A stretch of DNA of 64,000 nucleotides, from NCBI RefSeq assembly GCF_007752135.1, contig NZ_CP036298.1, positions 558,001 through 622,000 of the forward strand, in the 5' to 3' direction. Positions 9,313-18,631 of this stretch are shown here, in pieces (the first letter of the stretch is position 1; every line of letters starts with the position of its first letter). The position numbers and the translations under genes were made by a program. This DNA comes from Aureliella helgolandensis (GTDB lineage Bacteria > Planctomycetota > Planctomycetia > Pirellulales > Pirellulaceae). The notes under the pieces are model-generated. The model was not told where the DNA came from and did not search any database. It saw nothing but the letters and a program-made list of their open reading frames with translations.

Positions 9313-10251
9313 ATGTCTCCCATGCTCGAGAATCATCAAGACTTTGCACAGCAGACCCGCGACGAATTTCTACGCGACGATTTAGAGCAATTGGTGCGAT
9401 TGGCTATCCGGGAAGATCTATCGCGAGGCTTCGATTTAACCACCATTTCAGTTGTCCCCGAAGGGCTCACTGCCCAGGCGGCAATTGTGGCGCGTGAACC
9501 AGGAATTGCGTCTGGGGTGGAGTTGATCCCTTGGATCATCGAGACGATTGGAGCGGATATCCCAGTCCAGTTGCATCGTCGCGATGGAGAGAAGTTCACG
9601 GTGGGCGACCCGTTGGCAACACTCCGAGGGGAGGCGCGCGATGTGCTCACTTGTGAACGCACCATCTTGAATTTCCTTGGTCGATTGTGCGGAATCGCCA
9701 GTTGGACGAAGGAGCATGTGGACGTCATCAGCGGTTTAAAAGCTCAGTTGTATGACACTCGCAAGACCACTCCAGGCTGGCGCAGGCTGGAGAAATACGC
9801 CGTCGCCTGTGGCGGTGGACGCAATCATCGCAGCGGATTGTACGACGCGATTCTCATCAAGGATAATCACCTCGCCTGCCACCAAAGCGTGACCGGGAAA
9901 TTGCTGAGTCCAAGTGAAGCGATTGCCCATGCACGGCAGTTCTTGGCCGAGCAGGTGGATGCACCTGCTGGTGCAATTGTAGAGATCGAAGTCGACACGT
10001 TGGAGCAATTGGCCGACGCCCTGCAGTCGAATCCTGATATTGTGTTGCTCGATAATATGACCAACGATCAATTGTCCGAGGCCGTTCGGATTCGCGACCA
10101 GCAGAACGCGAGCGTGCAACTGGAAGCTTCTGGTGGCGTGCGTCTCGAAACACTACGTGGAATTGCCGAGACAGGGGTCGATCGCATCAGCGTGGGAGCC
10201 TTGACGCATTCTGCAGTGAATCTGGATCTAGGGCTGGATTGGACGTTATGA
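9313..10251 (+). CDS. nadC: Nicotinate-nucleotide pyrophosphorylase (carboxylating)
   Basis: Converts quinolinate and PRPP to nicotinate mononucleotide in de novo NAD synthesis. 312 residues, the usual size. Signature segments: CERTILNFLGRLCGIAS, YDTRKTTPGWRRLEKYAVACGGGRNHRSGLYDAILIKDNH (catalytic Arg, Lys and His residues), IVEIEVDTLEQL, VLLDNM, and LEASGGVRLETLRGIAETGVDRISVGALTHS at the C-terminal phosphate-binding loop. The start could be ATG 9313 or ATG 9322; the N-terminus is poorly conserved. The stop overlaps the next start by ATGA (10248-10251), so it is translationally coupled to the methyltransferase. Confidence 0.95.
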   Translation: MSPMLENHQDFAQQTRDEFLRDDLEQLVRLAIREDLSRGFDLTTISVVPEGLTAQAAIVAREPGIASGVELIPWIIETIGADIPVQLHRRDGEKFTVGDPLATLRGEARDVLTCERTILNFLGRLCGIASWTKEHVDVISGLKAQLYDTRKTTPGWRRLEKYAVACGGGRNHRSGLYDAILIKDNHLACHQSVTGKLLSPSEAIAHARQFLAEQVDAPAGAIVEIEVDTLEQLADALQSNPDIVLLDNMTNDQLSEAVRIRDQQNASVQLEASGGVRLETLRGIAETGVDRISVGALTHSAVNLDLGLDWTL

Positions 10252-11120
10252 GGCAGCGAGGGACAACGATGTTGCAGCGGCAAGAAGTGCGAGTGTTGCG
10301 ACGACAGCGACTTGGGAAAACGGGGGGGGCGATCACCCTTGCTCTGTTCCTGTTGAGTGCCCTTCTGCTGTGCTCGATTCTGTGGTGGCTAGTTGTGCAG
10401 AGCGCCCCCGGCGCGCCAGATGAATATCATTTCCACCTCGCCGATGAGACGGCAGAGGAGGTGGCGGCGCCCTCGATTAAAATTCGGCACTGGCATTTCG
10501 TCGCAGGTTTGCCCGATGAATTGGCACAGTTTGAAACCGTGTTTTGGGAGCCCAATGATACCGACTCGCTGCGGGCTTGGTTGGCTGAACCGGATCGGAT
10601 CGCTGGAGATTCTATCCTGGAGATTGGCACGGGATCGGGGCTGGTCGCACTGTGGTGCGTGGCGCATGGCGCAGCCCAAGTGGTGGCTACGGATATTAAT
10701 CCAGCCGCATGTGCCAACGCGTCGTACAACGCTCAGCATCTGGGATATGATCGGCAGATTGAGGTTCGGCAAGTGCGTGTCGGCAAGCCTGCTCCGTTCT
10801 CGACGGTCGAGGCATCCGAGCAATTTGATTTGATTATTTCGAATCCACCTTGGGAGGATGCCCCCGTCGACGAAGAGGCTGCTTATGCCCTGTATGATCC
10901 TGGTTTTCAATTGCTCGATAGCTTGCTCACAGACTCGCCAGCACACCTGCTACCCGGCGGGAAGCTCTTGCTGGCCTATGGAGCACGTGTGGCCATCGAG
11001 CGGATCGTAGAGCGAGCACCCGAGTTGGGGTGGAGCGTCCGTATCGTGGATGCTCGGGAGGTCGCTAGCCTCCCTTCCGTCTTCTTGCCTGGTATTCTGT
11101 TAGAGCTCACCAGGACTTGA
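10248..11120 (+). CDS. Membrane-anchored class I SAM methyltransferase
   Basis: 290 residues from ATG 10248, which overlaps the nadC stop as ATGA. A basic N-terminus is followed by one membrane span at about residues 25-48 (ITLALFLLSALLLCSILWWL). The soluble part has a SAM-binding motif ILEIGTGSGLVALWCVAHG, the acidic VVATDINPAAC loop, and FDLIISNPPWED, an NPPW motif like that of PrmA/PrmC and RsmC type enzymes that modify N or Gln side chains or RNA bases. PEHLLPGGKLLLAYG-like and C-terminal strands complete the fold. The substrate is unknown. The N-terminal anchor is unusual for this class. Confidence 0.82.
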   Translation: MRQRGTTMLQRQEVRVLRRQRLGKTGGAITLALFLLSALLLCSILWWLVVQSAPGAPDEYHFHLADETAEEVAAPSIKIRHWHFVAGLPDELAQFETVFWEPNDTDSLRAWLAEPDRIAGDSILEIGTGSGLVALWCVAHGAAQVVATDINPAACANASYNAQHLGYDRQIEVRQVRVGKPAPFSTVEASEQFDLIISNPPWEDAPVDEEAAYALYDPGFQLLDSLLTDSPAHLLPGGKLLLAYGARVAIERIVERAPELGWSVRIVDAREVASLPSVFLPGILLELTRT

Positions 11121-11478
11121 CCCTTCTCTAGTATCGCCTAAGGCTGAATTGTTCCCGCTGGCGCGAGGCCGCCGGGCCGGTTTGCGCGGTTTATTGGGAG
11201 ATTATGCAGGATGCGCTCCGCAAACGCGAGGGAATCCTGACCCGCTGCAGGCATTCACGCCCGACTCGTAAGCCAGTTGGGGCGCTGGAAGCGACGCTCC
11301 ACAACCGGCTACGCTGTGCTAAAACCACTTTGCTAGATGTCGGTGCCGGAATAGCAGACGGTAGAATCCGTGACGGCGGAAGTGAGGTGCGGGGCGCGAT
11401 CAATGCTATAACTCGTTCGCTAGCTGAGCGTGCCGTAGAAGCTTCTCAATGAACCACTAACTCCTCTTGCTGATTCCC
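11121..11478. other. Intergenic region, possible small ORF of low support
   Basis: 358 bases between the methyltransferase and the photolyase. An 82-codon frame (11204-11452, plus) has a GGGAG three bases before its ATG but no recognisable sequence features; a 70-codon frame on the other strand overlaps it. I do not call either as a gene. Confidence 0.4.
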
Positions 11479-12972
11479 ATGGACATACTCGATTCGATCA
11501 ACACTGACGTCCCGGCCGATAGGCTGAGGAGCGTGAACTCGCTCGCCATCAATCAATCCGGGGATTGGGTCGTCTATTGGATGACGGCGTTCCGGCGCAC
11601 GCGTTCCAATTTTGCGCTGCAGTACGCGAGAGATTGCGCTCAAGCATTGGGCAAGCCACTGGTGATTCTGGAGGCATTGCGCGTTCGTTATCGCTGGGCC
11701 AGCGACCGTTTTCATCGATTTGTGATCGAGGGAATGCGGGACAATGAGCAGGCATGTCGGTCTGCTGGCGCGCTCTACTATCCTTACGTTGAACCGCGGC
11801 CTGGAGCGGGAGCGGGTTTGTTAGCCGAGTTGGCCAAGCGGTCTTGCTTAGTGGTGAGCGACGATTTTCCCTGCTTTTTCCACCCACACCTGTATGCCAA
11901 ACTGGCTAGGACGCTTCCAGCGCGGTTGCAGTTGGTGGATTCGAATTGCCTCATGCCACTGGCCGTTCCCGAGCGGACGTTTACGGTGGCCCACTCCTAC
12001 CGCCGGTTCATGCAGAAGGAGCTGCCCAAGCATCTCGAGAGCTTTCCCGAGCAGCAGCCGTTGAGGGCATCCGCCACGCGTTCTTTGCCTCTGCTCAAGG
12101 CGTTGCCAACATCACTAAGGGAGACCTGGCCGCGCGCAGAACTCGAAGAACTGCTTAACGACGATGGACTTGCTGCACTGCCGATCGATCACGCCGTGGA
12201 ACCGACGAGCGTGGCCGGTGGAGCCACTGCTGCCGGTCAAACTCTCCGGCGGTTTATCCGAAGTAGATTGGCAAACTATGCAGACGCCCGGAATGAGCCG
12301 GATGAGGATGGATCGAGTGAGTTGAGCTCCTATCTGCACTTTGGGCAGCTCAGTGCGCACGAGGTGTTTGGGCAGGTGATGGAGACGGAGGGCTGGCAGC
12401 CGGGAAAAATCCAGCCGCCCAATGGAAAGGTCAACGGATTTTGGGGAGTATCAACTGGCTTGGAGGCGTTCATGGATCAGTTGTGCACCTGGCGGGAAAT
12501 TGGATTCAATATGTGTCGGCGCGAATCGAACTACGCAGATTTTGAGTCGCTGCCGACCTGGGCGCAAGCCACCTTGCAGGAACATGCCTCGGATAAGCGG
12601 CCCTTCGAGTACTCGGGGAGGCAGTTTGAGTTGGCTGAGACCCATGACCCGATTTGGAACGCAGCTCAACGACAACTGGTCCGTGAGGGGCGGATTCACA
12701 ACTATCTGCGTATGTTGTGGGGCAAAAAGATATTGCATTGGACTCGGTCTCCTGAGCAAGCCCTGGAGATCATGTTGGAATTGAACAACAAGTACGCGCT
12801 CGATGGCCGAGATCCCAATTCGTACAGCGGGATTTTCTGGGTGCTGGGGCGGTATGATCGGGCCTGGGGACCAGAACGGCCTATCTTCGGAAAAGTGCGT
12901 TATATGACGAGTGAAAATACCGCAAGGAAACATCACTTAAAGCAGTACCTGTTGCGTTTTGCAGAATCGTGA
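11479..12972 (+). CDS. Deoxyribodipyrimidine photolyase, class II
   Basis: Light-driven FAD enzyme that repairs cyclobutane pyrimidine dimers. 497 residues from ATG 11479; an in-frame TTG at 11467 would add four. The N-terminal alpha/beta domain has VVYWMTAFRRTRSNFALQYA. The C-terminal FAD domain has GVSTGLEAFMDQLCTWREIGFNMC, LPTWAQATLQEHASDKR, IHNYLRMLWGKKILHWT, YALDGRDPNSYSGIFWVLGRYDRAWG and ERPIFGKVRYM, all hallmarks of class II enzymes. A long N-terminal extension is absent. The upstream 358 bases would hold its promoter. Confidence 0.93.
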   Translation: MDILDSINTDVPADRLRSVNSLAINQSGDWVVYWMTAFRRTRSNFALQYARDCAQALGKPLVILEALRVRYRWASDRFHRFVIEGMRDNEQACRSAGALYYPYVEPRPGAGAGLLAELAKRSCLVVSDDFPCFFHPHLYAKLARTLPARLQLVDSNCLMPLAVPERTFTVAHSYRRFMQKELPKHLESFPEQQPLRASATRSLPLLKALPTSLRETWPRAELEELLNDDGLAALPIDHAVEPTSVAGGATAAGQTLRRFIRSRLANYADARNEPDEDGSSELSSYLHFGQLSAHEVFGQVMETEGWQPGKIQPPNGKVNGFWGVSTGLEAFMDQLCTWREIGFNMCRRESNYADFESLPTWAQATLQEHASDKRPFEYSGRQFELAETHDPIWNAAQRQLVREGRIHNYLRMLWGKKILHWTRSPEQALEIMLELNNKYALDGRDPNSYSGIFWVLGRYDRAWGPERPIFGKVRYMTSENTARKHHLKQYLLRFAES

Positions 12973-13209
12973 GATCCCGTCGCTTGCTCAGCAAGACTCC
13001 TCATTCAGCACTCGCCCCAGCGGATCGGTTATGCTGGAGCGGGGAGGGCTCGCAGCGGAGGGGGCTGGTTGAAGTGAGTCCGCCGGACACCTCGTGCACA
13101 CGCCTGAAGGAGTGTGAGTCGTGGAAGCGGTCGATGGACGCAATCCGCTTCGACAGATTGCAATCGGGTGAATCCGAGCCCCTAGCAACTCTTGAACGAA
13201 GGGGGAGCA

Positions 13210-14319
13210 ATGAACAGCGAGGCTCATTTAGCCGAGTACCTGCGACTCGTCCTAACGACGGGCGTTGGGCCTCAAACCCTGGCGAGATTGCTCAACCGTT
13301 TCGGCTCTCCTGAGGCGGTTTTTTCAGCCAGCCCTCTAGAATTGAGTGAGGTGGATGGAGTGGGGATCGCCTTGTCACGCCGCTTGCTGTCGACGGAGTT
13401 TCGCGATCAAGCTAGCTTCGTGATGGAGGAATGTCAGCAGCGGGATATACGCATCCTCCTGCCCACGGATGAAGAGTTTCCGCGGCTGCTGCTCGAAATT
13501 CCCGATCCTCCCAGTGTTCTGTATGTCAAAGGGCGACTTAGTCCTCGGGATGGTTTGGCCATCGGTATGGTGGGCACACGCAACGCAACTCAGTACGGAC
13601 GAAGCCAAACCGAGCGATTTGCCAAGAGTCTCGCGCGTGCGGGGCTGACAATCGTCAGTGGACTGGCTCGCGGCATTGATGCGACCGCGCATCGGGCGGC
13701 CATCGATGTTGAAGGACGCACGATTGCGGTGTTGAGCAGTGGAGTGGCGGAGATCTACCCGCCACAACATGCACAGTTGGCGGAAGAAATTTGCCAGCAG
13801 GGAGCGGTGATTAGCGAGATGCCCCCGGGCACGATACCCAAGAAGGGGATGTTTCCGCAACGCAACCGTTTGATTAGTGGACTGTCGCTAGGCACCATCG
13901 TATTGGAAGCGGCCGAGCGTTCAGGAGCTCTGATCACGGCACGCTTGGCAGGGGAGCAGGGACGCGAGGTTTTCGCTCTGCCGGGAATGGTCACCATGCC
14001 GAATGCGCGCGGCTGTCATCGCTTGATTCGTGACGGCGCGCACCTGATCGATTGTCCCGAAGATGTGCTCGACGCGCTGGGGCCGTTGGTGGAAGGGGTA
14101 ACGCTCGCGCCGGAGCAAGTGGTTCGAAATGCCGCAGAATTGCTGCTCAATGAACAGGAAAGTGCGGTCTTGCAGGCCATTTCGGCAGAACCTACCGATA
14201 TCAACCAGGTCGTGGTTGTCAGCGGGCTTCCCGTGCCGCGTGTCCTGAGTACCCTTAGTGTGCTTGAGATGCGGCACTTGGTCCGTCGCGTCAGTGGGCA
14301 ACTGGTTCAACGCATCTAG
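13210..14319 (+). CDS. dprA: DNA-processing protein DprA (DNA uptake, RecA loader)
   Basis: 369 residues from ATG 13210, preceded by a strong GGGGGAG at 13201-13207; a TTG at 13192 would add six residues. DprA binds incoming single-stranded DNA and loads RecA during natural transformation. The SAM-like N-terminus (helix-hairpin segment EVDGVGIALSRRLL) is followed by the Rossmann core: MVGTRNATQYGRSQTERFAK, IVSGLARGIDATAHRAAI, TIAVLSSGVAEIYPPQH, FPQRNRLISGLSLGTIVLEAAERSGALITARLA and GREVFALPG. A winged-helix C-terminus (EQESAVLQAIS, VLSTLSVLEMRHLV) ends it. It sits 62 bases before the helicase gene. Confidence 0.95.
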   Translation: MNSEAHLAEYLRLVLTTGVGPQTLARLLNRFGSPEAVFSASPLELSEVDGVGIALSRRLLSTEFRDQASFVMEECQQRDIRILLPTDEEFPRLLLEIPDPPSVLYVKGRLSPRDGLAIGMVGTRNATQYGRSQTERFAKSLARAGLTIVSGLARGIDATAHRAAIDVEGRTIAVLSSGVAEIYPPQHAQLAEEICQQGAVISEMPPGTIPKKGMFPQRNRLISGLSLGTIVLEAAERSGALITARLAGEQGREVFALPGMVTMPNARGCHRLIRDGAHLIDCPEDVLDALGPLVEGVTLAPEQVVRNAAELLLNEQESAVLQAISAEPTDINQVVVVSGLPVPRVLSTLSVLEMRHLVRRVSGQLVQRI

Positions 14320-14381
14320 GACTCGCTGGCGTGGACCGTTTCCCCTATTGCTCTCCGTTGCTAAGGTAAGGAACCGCTTTC

Positions 14382-16391
14382 TTGTCGCTCGATGTTAGTG
14401 CCATCCTCGGTCCTGAAGGCTCCATTGCGCGGCGGTTGAAGCAGTACGAGCAGAGGCCGCAGCAGCTCGCCATGGCCAATGCAACTGCCCAAGCGCTAGC
14501 AGCCAAGCAACACTTGCTAGCCGAAGCGGGGACCGGAGTTGGCAAGAGTTTTGCCTATTTGGTTCCAGCCATTCTATTTGCCACCGCCGATCAGCGAGAG
14601 GACAACGTCGATACGCAGGGGGAGGAAGCGAGTCGTCGAGTCGTTGTTAGTACGCACACCATCAGCTTGCAAGAGCAGCTGATCGACAAGGACCTGCCAC
14701 TGCTCAACGCAGTTATCCCTCGCGAATTCACTTCGGTGCTCGTCAAAGGACGCGGCAACTACGTCAGCCTGCGGCGATTCGAATTGGCCCGCAGCCGAGC
14801 GGTCAGCATGCTCAACGAGACCGAAATTCATCAATTGGACCAGATGAAATCATGGCTCAAGGAAACGCCCGACGGCTCGCTGAGTAGCCTAGGGTTCCGC
14901 CCGACGGGATCGGTGTGGGACGAAGTGGCCAGCGACAGCAACAATTGTTTGGGACGCAAATGCAAGTCGTTCGACAATTGTCACTACTACCGGGCGCGAC
15001 GACGCGTCCAGGGTGCTCAGATCTTGGTGGTCAACCACGCCCTTTTCTTCACCGACCTAGCGCTCCGCCGGGAGACGGGGTTCGGCATCATTCCGGACTA
15101 CGACGCGGCGATCTTGGACGAATGCCATACGCTCGAATCGGTGGCGAGTTCTCACCTGGGAATTAAGGTGTCCAATGGGCAAGTTCAATTCACGCTCAAC
15201 AAGCTGTACAACCCAAGTACCGGCAAGGGGTTGTTTCCCACGCTGGGGCTTGATCGTCTAACCGAGATGGTGCAAAAGGCGCACATGCTGATCGATCAAC
15301 TCGTGTTCGATCTCAACGAGTGGATGGGCAAGGACGATAGTACATCGCGGCGCGTGCGTCAGAAGCAGATTGTTCCCAATCTACTGAGCGATGTGCTGGC
15401 CGCGCTCTCGAAGCGTTTGGAGCACATGGCCGATAATGCTCAGGATGCTGCGCGTCGACAGGACATGACCTCAGCGGCCAAGCGACTCGAATCGCTGGCA
15501 CTCGACGCACAGGCTTGGCTCGAACAGAGTGACGATGAATCCGTGTATTGGTTGGAGAGAGTGTTGACTCGCAGAGGTGAGGTGCGGATGGAGATGCATG
15601 CATCCCCCATTGATATCTCTGGCAGGATGCGAGAAATGCTTTTTCAGGAGGTCCCGAGCGTCATCATGACGAGCGCCACCATATCGACAGGCCGCCAGGG
15701 GGGATTTGAGTTCTTTCAGTCGCGGATTGGAGCGAGTGGTAGCGCGACGATTAAGCTGGGAAGCCCCTTTAACTATGCTCAACAAGCCAAGCTCATTATC
15801 GTGGGCGACATGCCAGACCCCTCGGCGAATCGCCGCGAGTACGAGGCAGCGTTGCCAGTGATGATCCAGCGGTATTTGTTGCAGACCGGTGGCCATGCAT
15901 TCGTGCTGTTTACGAGCTACGGCTTGTTGCGGTCCACCGCCAGCAAACTTCAGCGATGGTTCGCCGAACAGAAGATGACCTTGTACAGTCAAGCCGACGG
16001 CACACCGCGCGGGCAATTGTTGGAGCAATTTAAGAAGAATCCTCGCGGTGCCCTCTTCGGTACCGACAGCTTTTGGCAGGGGGTGGATGTTCCTGGAGAA
16101 GCGTTGGGGAACGTGATTATTACGAAACTGCCATTTAGCGTTCCGGATCACCCGTTGTTGGAGGCGAGACTGGAGGCCATTCGAGCCGCCGGAGGCAATC
16201 CCTTTCGGGACTATCAGATTCCAGAAGCGGTGATCAAACTGCGCCAGGGGTTCGGGAGGCTGGTGCGCACCGCCACCGATACTGGCATCGTCGTTATCTT
16301 GGACTCTCGCGTGAAGACCAAGTACTACGGCCGCACGTTCCTGGCAGCTTTGCCTGAGTGCGAAGTGCGCTACGAGTCTGTGCAACTCTAA
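14382..16391 (+). CDS. ATP-dependent DNA helicase, DinG/YoaA (Rad3/XPD) family
   Basis: 669 residues from TTG 14382, with TAAGGTAAGG about 10 bases upstream; there is no nearby in-frame ATG. Walker A is [14 protein letters not shown] (residues 48-60), and motif II is [14 protein letters not shown] cysteine cluster ([19 protein letters not shown]) falls where the Fe-S cluster of XPD/YoaA proteins lies. The C-terminal half has [41 protein letters not shown] and [21 protein letters not shown]. This is a 5'-3' superfamily 2 helicase acting on damaged or structured DNA; the exact target is unknown. It is converging with tag, 12 bases apart. Confidence 0.92.
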   Translation: MSLDVSAILGPEGSIARRLKQYEQRPQQLAMANATAQALAAKQHLLAEAGTGVGKSFAYLVPAILFATADQREDNVDTQGEEASRRVVVSTHTISLQEQLIDKDLPLLNAVIPREFTSVLVKGRGNYVSLRRFELARSRAVSMLNETEIHQLDQMKSWLKETPDGSLSSLGFRPTGSVWDEVASDSNNCLGRKCKSFDNCHYYRARRRVQGAQILVVNHALFFTDLALRRETGFGIIPDYDAAILDECHTLESVASSHLGIKVSNGQVQFTLNKLYNPSTGKGLFPTLGLDRLTEMVQKAHMLIDQLVFDLNEWMGKDDSTSRRVRQKQIVPNLLSDVLAALSKRLEHMADNAQDAARRQDMTSAAKRLESLALDAQAWLEQSDDESVYWLERVLTRRGEVRMEMHASPIDISGRMREMLFQEVPSVIMTSATISTGRQGGFEFFQSRIGASGSATIKLGSPFNYAQQAKLIIVGDMPDPSANRREYEAALPVMIQRYLLQTGGHAFVLFTSYGLLRSTASKLQRWFAEQKMTLYSQADGTPRGQLLEQFKKNPRGALFGTDSFWQGVDVPGEALGNVIITKLPFSVPDHPLLEARLEAIRAAGGNPFRDYQIPEAVIKLRQGFGRLVRTATDTGIVVILDSRVKTKYYGRTFLAALPECEVRYESVQL

Positions 16392-16403
16392 TTTGGTTCG
16401 AGG

Positions 16404-17030
16404 TTAGGGGCGTTTGAGTTCGCGACGTAGCGTGTCGACCGTCTGCCAATGGTTGCACCCCGCGACGTGATCGTTGACCATTCCCATCGCCTGCATGAAG
16501 GCGTAGCAGGTGGTGGGGCCCACGAACGACCACCCGCGGCGTTTGAGATCTTTGCTCAGGGCTTGGGATTCTGCTGTCGTGGCCACCACGTCGGTCTGGG
16601 AGCGTATTTTTTTAGTTTTGGCGGGTTCGAAGCTCCAGAAATAGCCTGCGAGTGAATGCCGTTCAGCCTTCAGTTCTAAGGCTAGCCGGGCGTTCTTAAT
16701 GGCCGCTTCAATCTTGCCGCGATGCCGAACAATGCCCGCGTTTGCCAGCAATTGCTCGACGTTTCGTTCGGTATATCGAGCTACCTTTTCAATCTCAAAA
16801 CCCTGGAAGGCAACGCGGAAGGCCTCGCGCTTTCGCAAGATGGTCAACCAGCTCAGACCTGCCTGAAAGCCTTCCAGGCAGATTTTCTCAAACAAACGCA
16901 CGTCGTCGACTACCGGGTGTCCCCATTCGGTATCGTGGTAGTCGACATATTCTGCGTCGCTACCACACCACCAACAGCGAGTGATCGAGTCATTGCCGAG
17001 GACTAAGCCACGTTCTGTGTTCGTTGCCAC
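16404..17030 (-). CDS. tag: DNA-3-methyladenine glycosylase I
   Basis: Removes 3-methyladenine from alkylated DNA. 208 residues. RCWWCGSDAEYVDYHDTEWGHPV at the N-terminus (Cys19 and His32 as zinc ligands), FEKICLEGFQAGLSWLTILRKREAF, NAGIVRHRGKIEAAIKNAR, SFEP and FVGPTTCYAFMQAMGMVNDHVAGC at the C-terminus (His and Cys ligands) match the Tag family over its whole length. The start is ATG 17030, with a short N-terminal extension of about 15 residues before the conserved block. It is convergent with the helicase; the small upstream frame overlaps its 5' end. Confidence 0.95.
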   Translation of the reverse strand: MATNTERGLVLGNDSITRCWWCGSDAEYVDYHDTEWGHPVVDDVRLFEKICLEGFQAGLSWLTILRKREAFRVAFQGFEIEKVARYTERNVEQLLANAGIVRHRGKIEAAIKNARLALELKAERHSLAGYFWSFEPAKTKKIRSQTDVVATTAESQALSKDLKRRGWSFVGPTTCYAFMQAMGMVNDHVAGCNHWQTVDTLRRELKRP

Positions 17031-17293
17031 GGAGACGGTACCTTAGGTGAAGAGGAGGTGGGCAGAAAGGACGAGCTGGTTTGGGGGGAGGACGCTAGCG
17101 ATTGGTCCGCCGAGTTTTCAACGATTGCTTTAACGCCGTTGTAGGGAATATGCCGATAGGGAACGAGGTGCATGGAGCTTGAAGTACCGATGCGGATGGT
17201 CGAAATCTCGATCACAAACAGTTCCTCTGCAGTGCCATTCGTGGCGGCTAAGACTATAGTAAACGTTGTGCAACTTACAACCGTCGAGACCAT
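17003..17293 (-). CDS. Possible small protein upstream of tag (low support)
   Basis: A 96-codon frame from ATG 17293 (or 17320 for 105) that ends 28 bases inside tag. Its middle part (EELFVIEISTIRIGTSS, HLVPYRHIPYNGVKAIVENS) has codon use and composition like a real protein, while the C-terminus is Ser/Pro-rich and overlaps tag in another frame. No family is recognised. Its start would lie close to or inside the start of the divergent kinase gene. It may be real, degraded or spurious. Confidence 0.3.
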   Translation of the reverse strand: MVSTVVSCTTFTIVLAATNGTAEELFVIEISTIRIGTSSSMHLVPYRHIPYNGVKAIVENSADQSLASSPQTSSSFLPTSSSPKVPSPWQRTQNVA

Positions 17294-17302
17294 TCGCTCA
17301 CT

Positions 17303-18631
17303 ATGCTTCGCACTCGCCAACGCTTCGGGAAGTACATCATTCAGTGCCGATTGGCCGAGGGCGGATTCGCAGCCGTCTATCGCGCCATGGATACCATTGA
17401 AGGGGTGCGAGTTGCTCTAAAAGTGCCCCACCCGCACTTGATGACCGATTCCATGCTAACCACGTTCAAGCATGAGGCTCGGTTGGCAGCCAAGCTGGAT
17501 CACCCGAACATCTTGCAGCTCAAAAATGCGGATTTCATCGACGGCAAGTTCGTGCTGGTGACTCCGCTAAGCGAGACTTCGCTGGAATCGCGACTGCAGA
17601 AGCGGCTTGCCACTAGAACCGCTTTGGACTACTCGCTCCAATTGCTGGAGGCGGTTTCTTATGCACACGAACATAAGGTCGTTCATTGCGATATCAAGCC
17701 CGACAACCTGTTGTTGTTTCCCGAAAATCAGTTGCAGTTGGCTGACTTTGGAATTGCGCGCGTTGCCCACCGCACCCTGCAGTGTTCGGGTAGTGGGACC
17801 CTGGGATACGTGGCCCCAGAGCAGGCCATGGGCAAACCGTCCTTTCGTTCCGACGTCTTTTCCATGGGAATCGTGATCTATCGCATGCTGACAGGCGTGC
17901 TGCCCGAATGGCCCTATCAGTGGCCCTTGCAAGGGTTTTCACGATTGAAGGACCGTGTTACGGAGCCGATGGTTACACTGCTACGTCGCGCCACATCGGC
18001 CGACTGCAGCGATCGCTATGCCAATGCCGGGCAGATGCTGACCGCCTTCCGCCGGATCAAGAAGCCGTTGGTCTCGGAAATGGGGAAGTCGTCAAAGTCG
18101 TCAAAGTCGTCCAAATCGACGAAGCGTTCGGGCGGTTCCGACGGTGGGCATCGCTGGCAATTGCTCCGCCGCCAAGAGTTTCAAAAAGAGTATGGCAAGA
18201 TTTTGGAGACGCGTTGTTCGTGTTCCAAATGTGCTGGCCCCGTCTCCGAGGCGATGTTGGCCTGCCCTTGGTGCGGCACCGATCGCAAAGTGCTGCCAGA
18301 CGTTACGCGCTTCCCCATTTGTTGCCCGCGATGCAATCGCGGCTTGAAGGCCGATTGGCCCTATTGTCCGTGGTGTTACGGTACCGGATTTGAATTGGAA
18401 ACCAAGCGGACCTACACCGACCGGCGGTATACGGCCCGATGCACGAACAAGAAATGCACGCGGAAGAGTTTGATGCCCTTCATGCGCTATTGTTGCTGGT
18501 GTCGCCATCGCGTGAAACGCAAGTGGAAGATCGAGAATTCACCTCACACTTGCCACGGTTGTGGGTGGGGGATCGTCTCAGAGTATTGGAGTTTCTGCCC
18601 TTGGTGTGAAACACGTACGAGAGACAATTGA
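17303..18631 (+). CDS. Ser/Thr protein kinase with C-terminal zinc ribbons
   Basis: 442 residues. Kinase core: glycine loop LAEGGFAAVYRA, Lys40, Glu58, HCDIKPDN with Asp130, DFG at 148-150, GTLGYVAPEQ. The catalytic loop has Cys in place of the usual Arg (HCD not HRD), so activation-loop control may differ. Residues 275-290 are a Lys/Ser linker made of a short tandem repeat (KSSKSSKSSKST). The remainder holds eight CxxC-like pairs (CSKC, CPWC, CPRC, CPWC, CTNKKC, CCWC, CHGC, CPWC), enough for about four zinc ribbons. No membrane span is seen, so it is cytoplasmic. Its stop shares one base with the PP2C start, so the pair is probably co-transcribed. Confidence 0.9.
   Translation: MLRTRQRFGKYIIQCRLAEGGFAAVYRAMDTIEGVRVALKVPHPHLMTDSMLTTFKHEARLAAKLDHPNILQLKNADFIDGKFVLVTPLSETSLESRLQKRLATRTALDYSLQLLEAVSYAHEHKVVHCDIKPDNLLLFPENQLQLADFGIARVAHRTLQCSGSGTLGYVAPEQAMGKPSFRSDVFSMGIVIYRMLTGVLPEWPYQWPLQGFSRLKDRVTEPMVTLLRRATSADCSDRYANAGQMLTAFRRIKKPLVSEMGKSSKSSKSSKSTKRSGGSDGGHRWQLLRRQEFQKEYGKILETRCSCSKCAGPVSEAMLACPWCGTDRKVLPDVTRFPICCPRCNRGLKADWPYCPWCYGTGFELETKRTYTDRRYTARCTNKKCTRKSLMPFMRYCCWCRHRVKRKWKIENSPHTCHGCGWGIVSEYWSFCPWCETRTRDN

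Noticed and set aside
11204-11452. An 82-codon frame before the photolyase
   Set aside because: No family features; an overlapping frame on the other strand is of similar quality.
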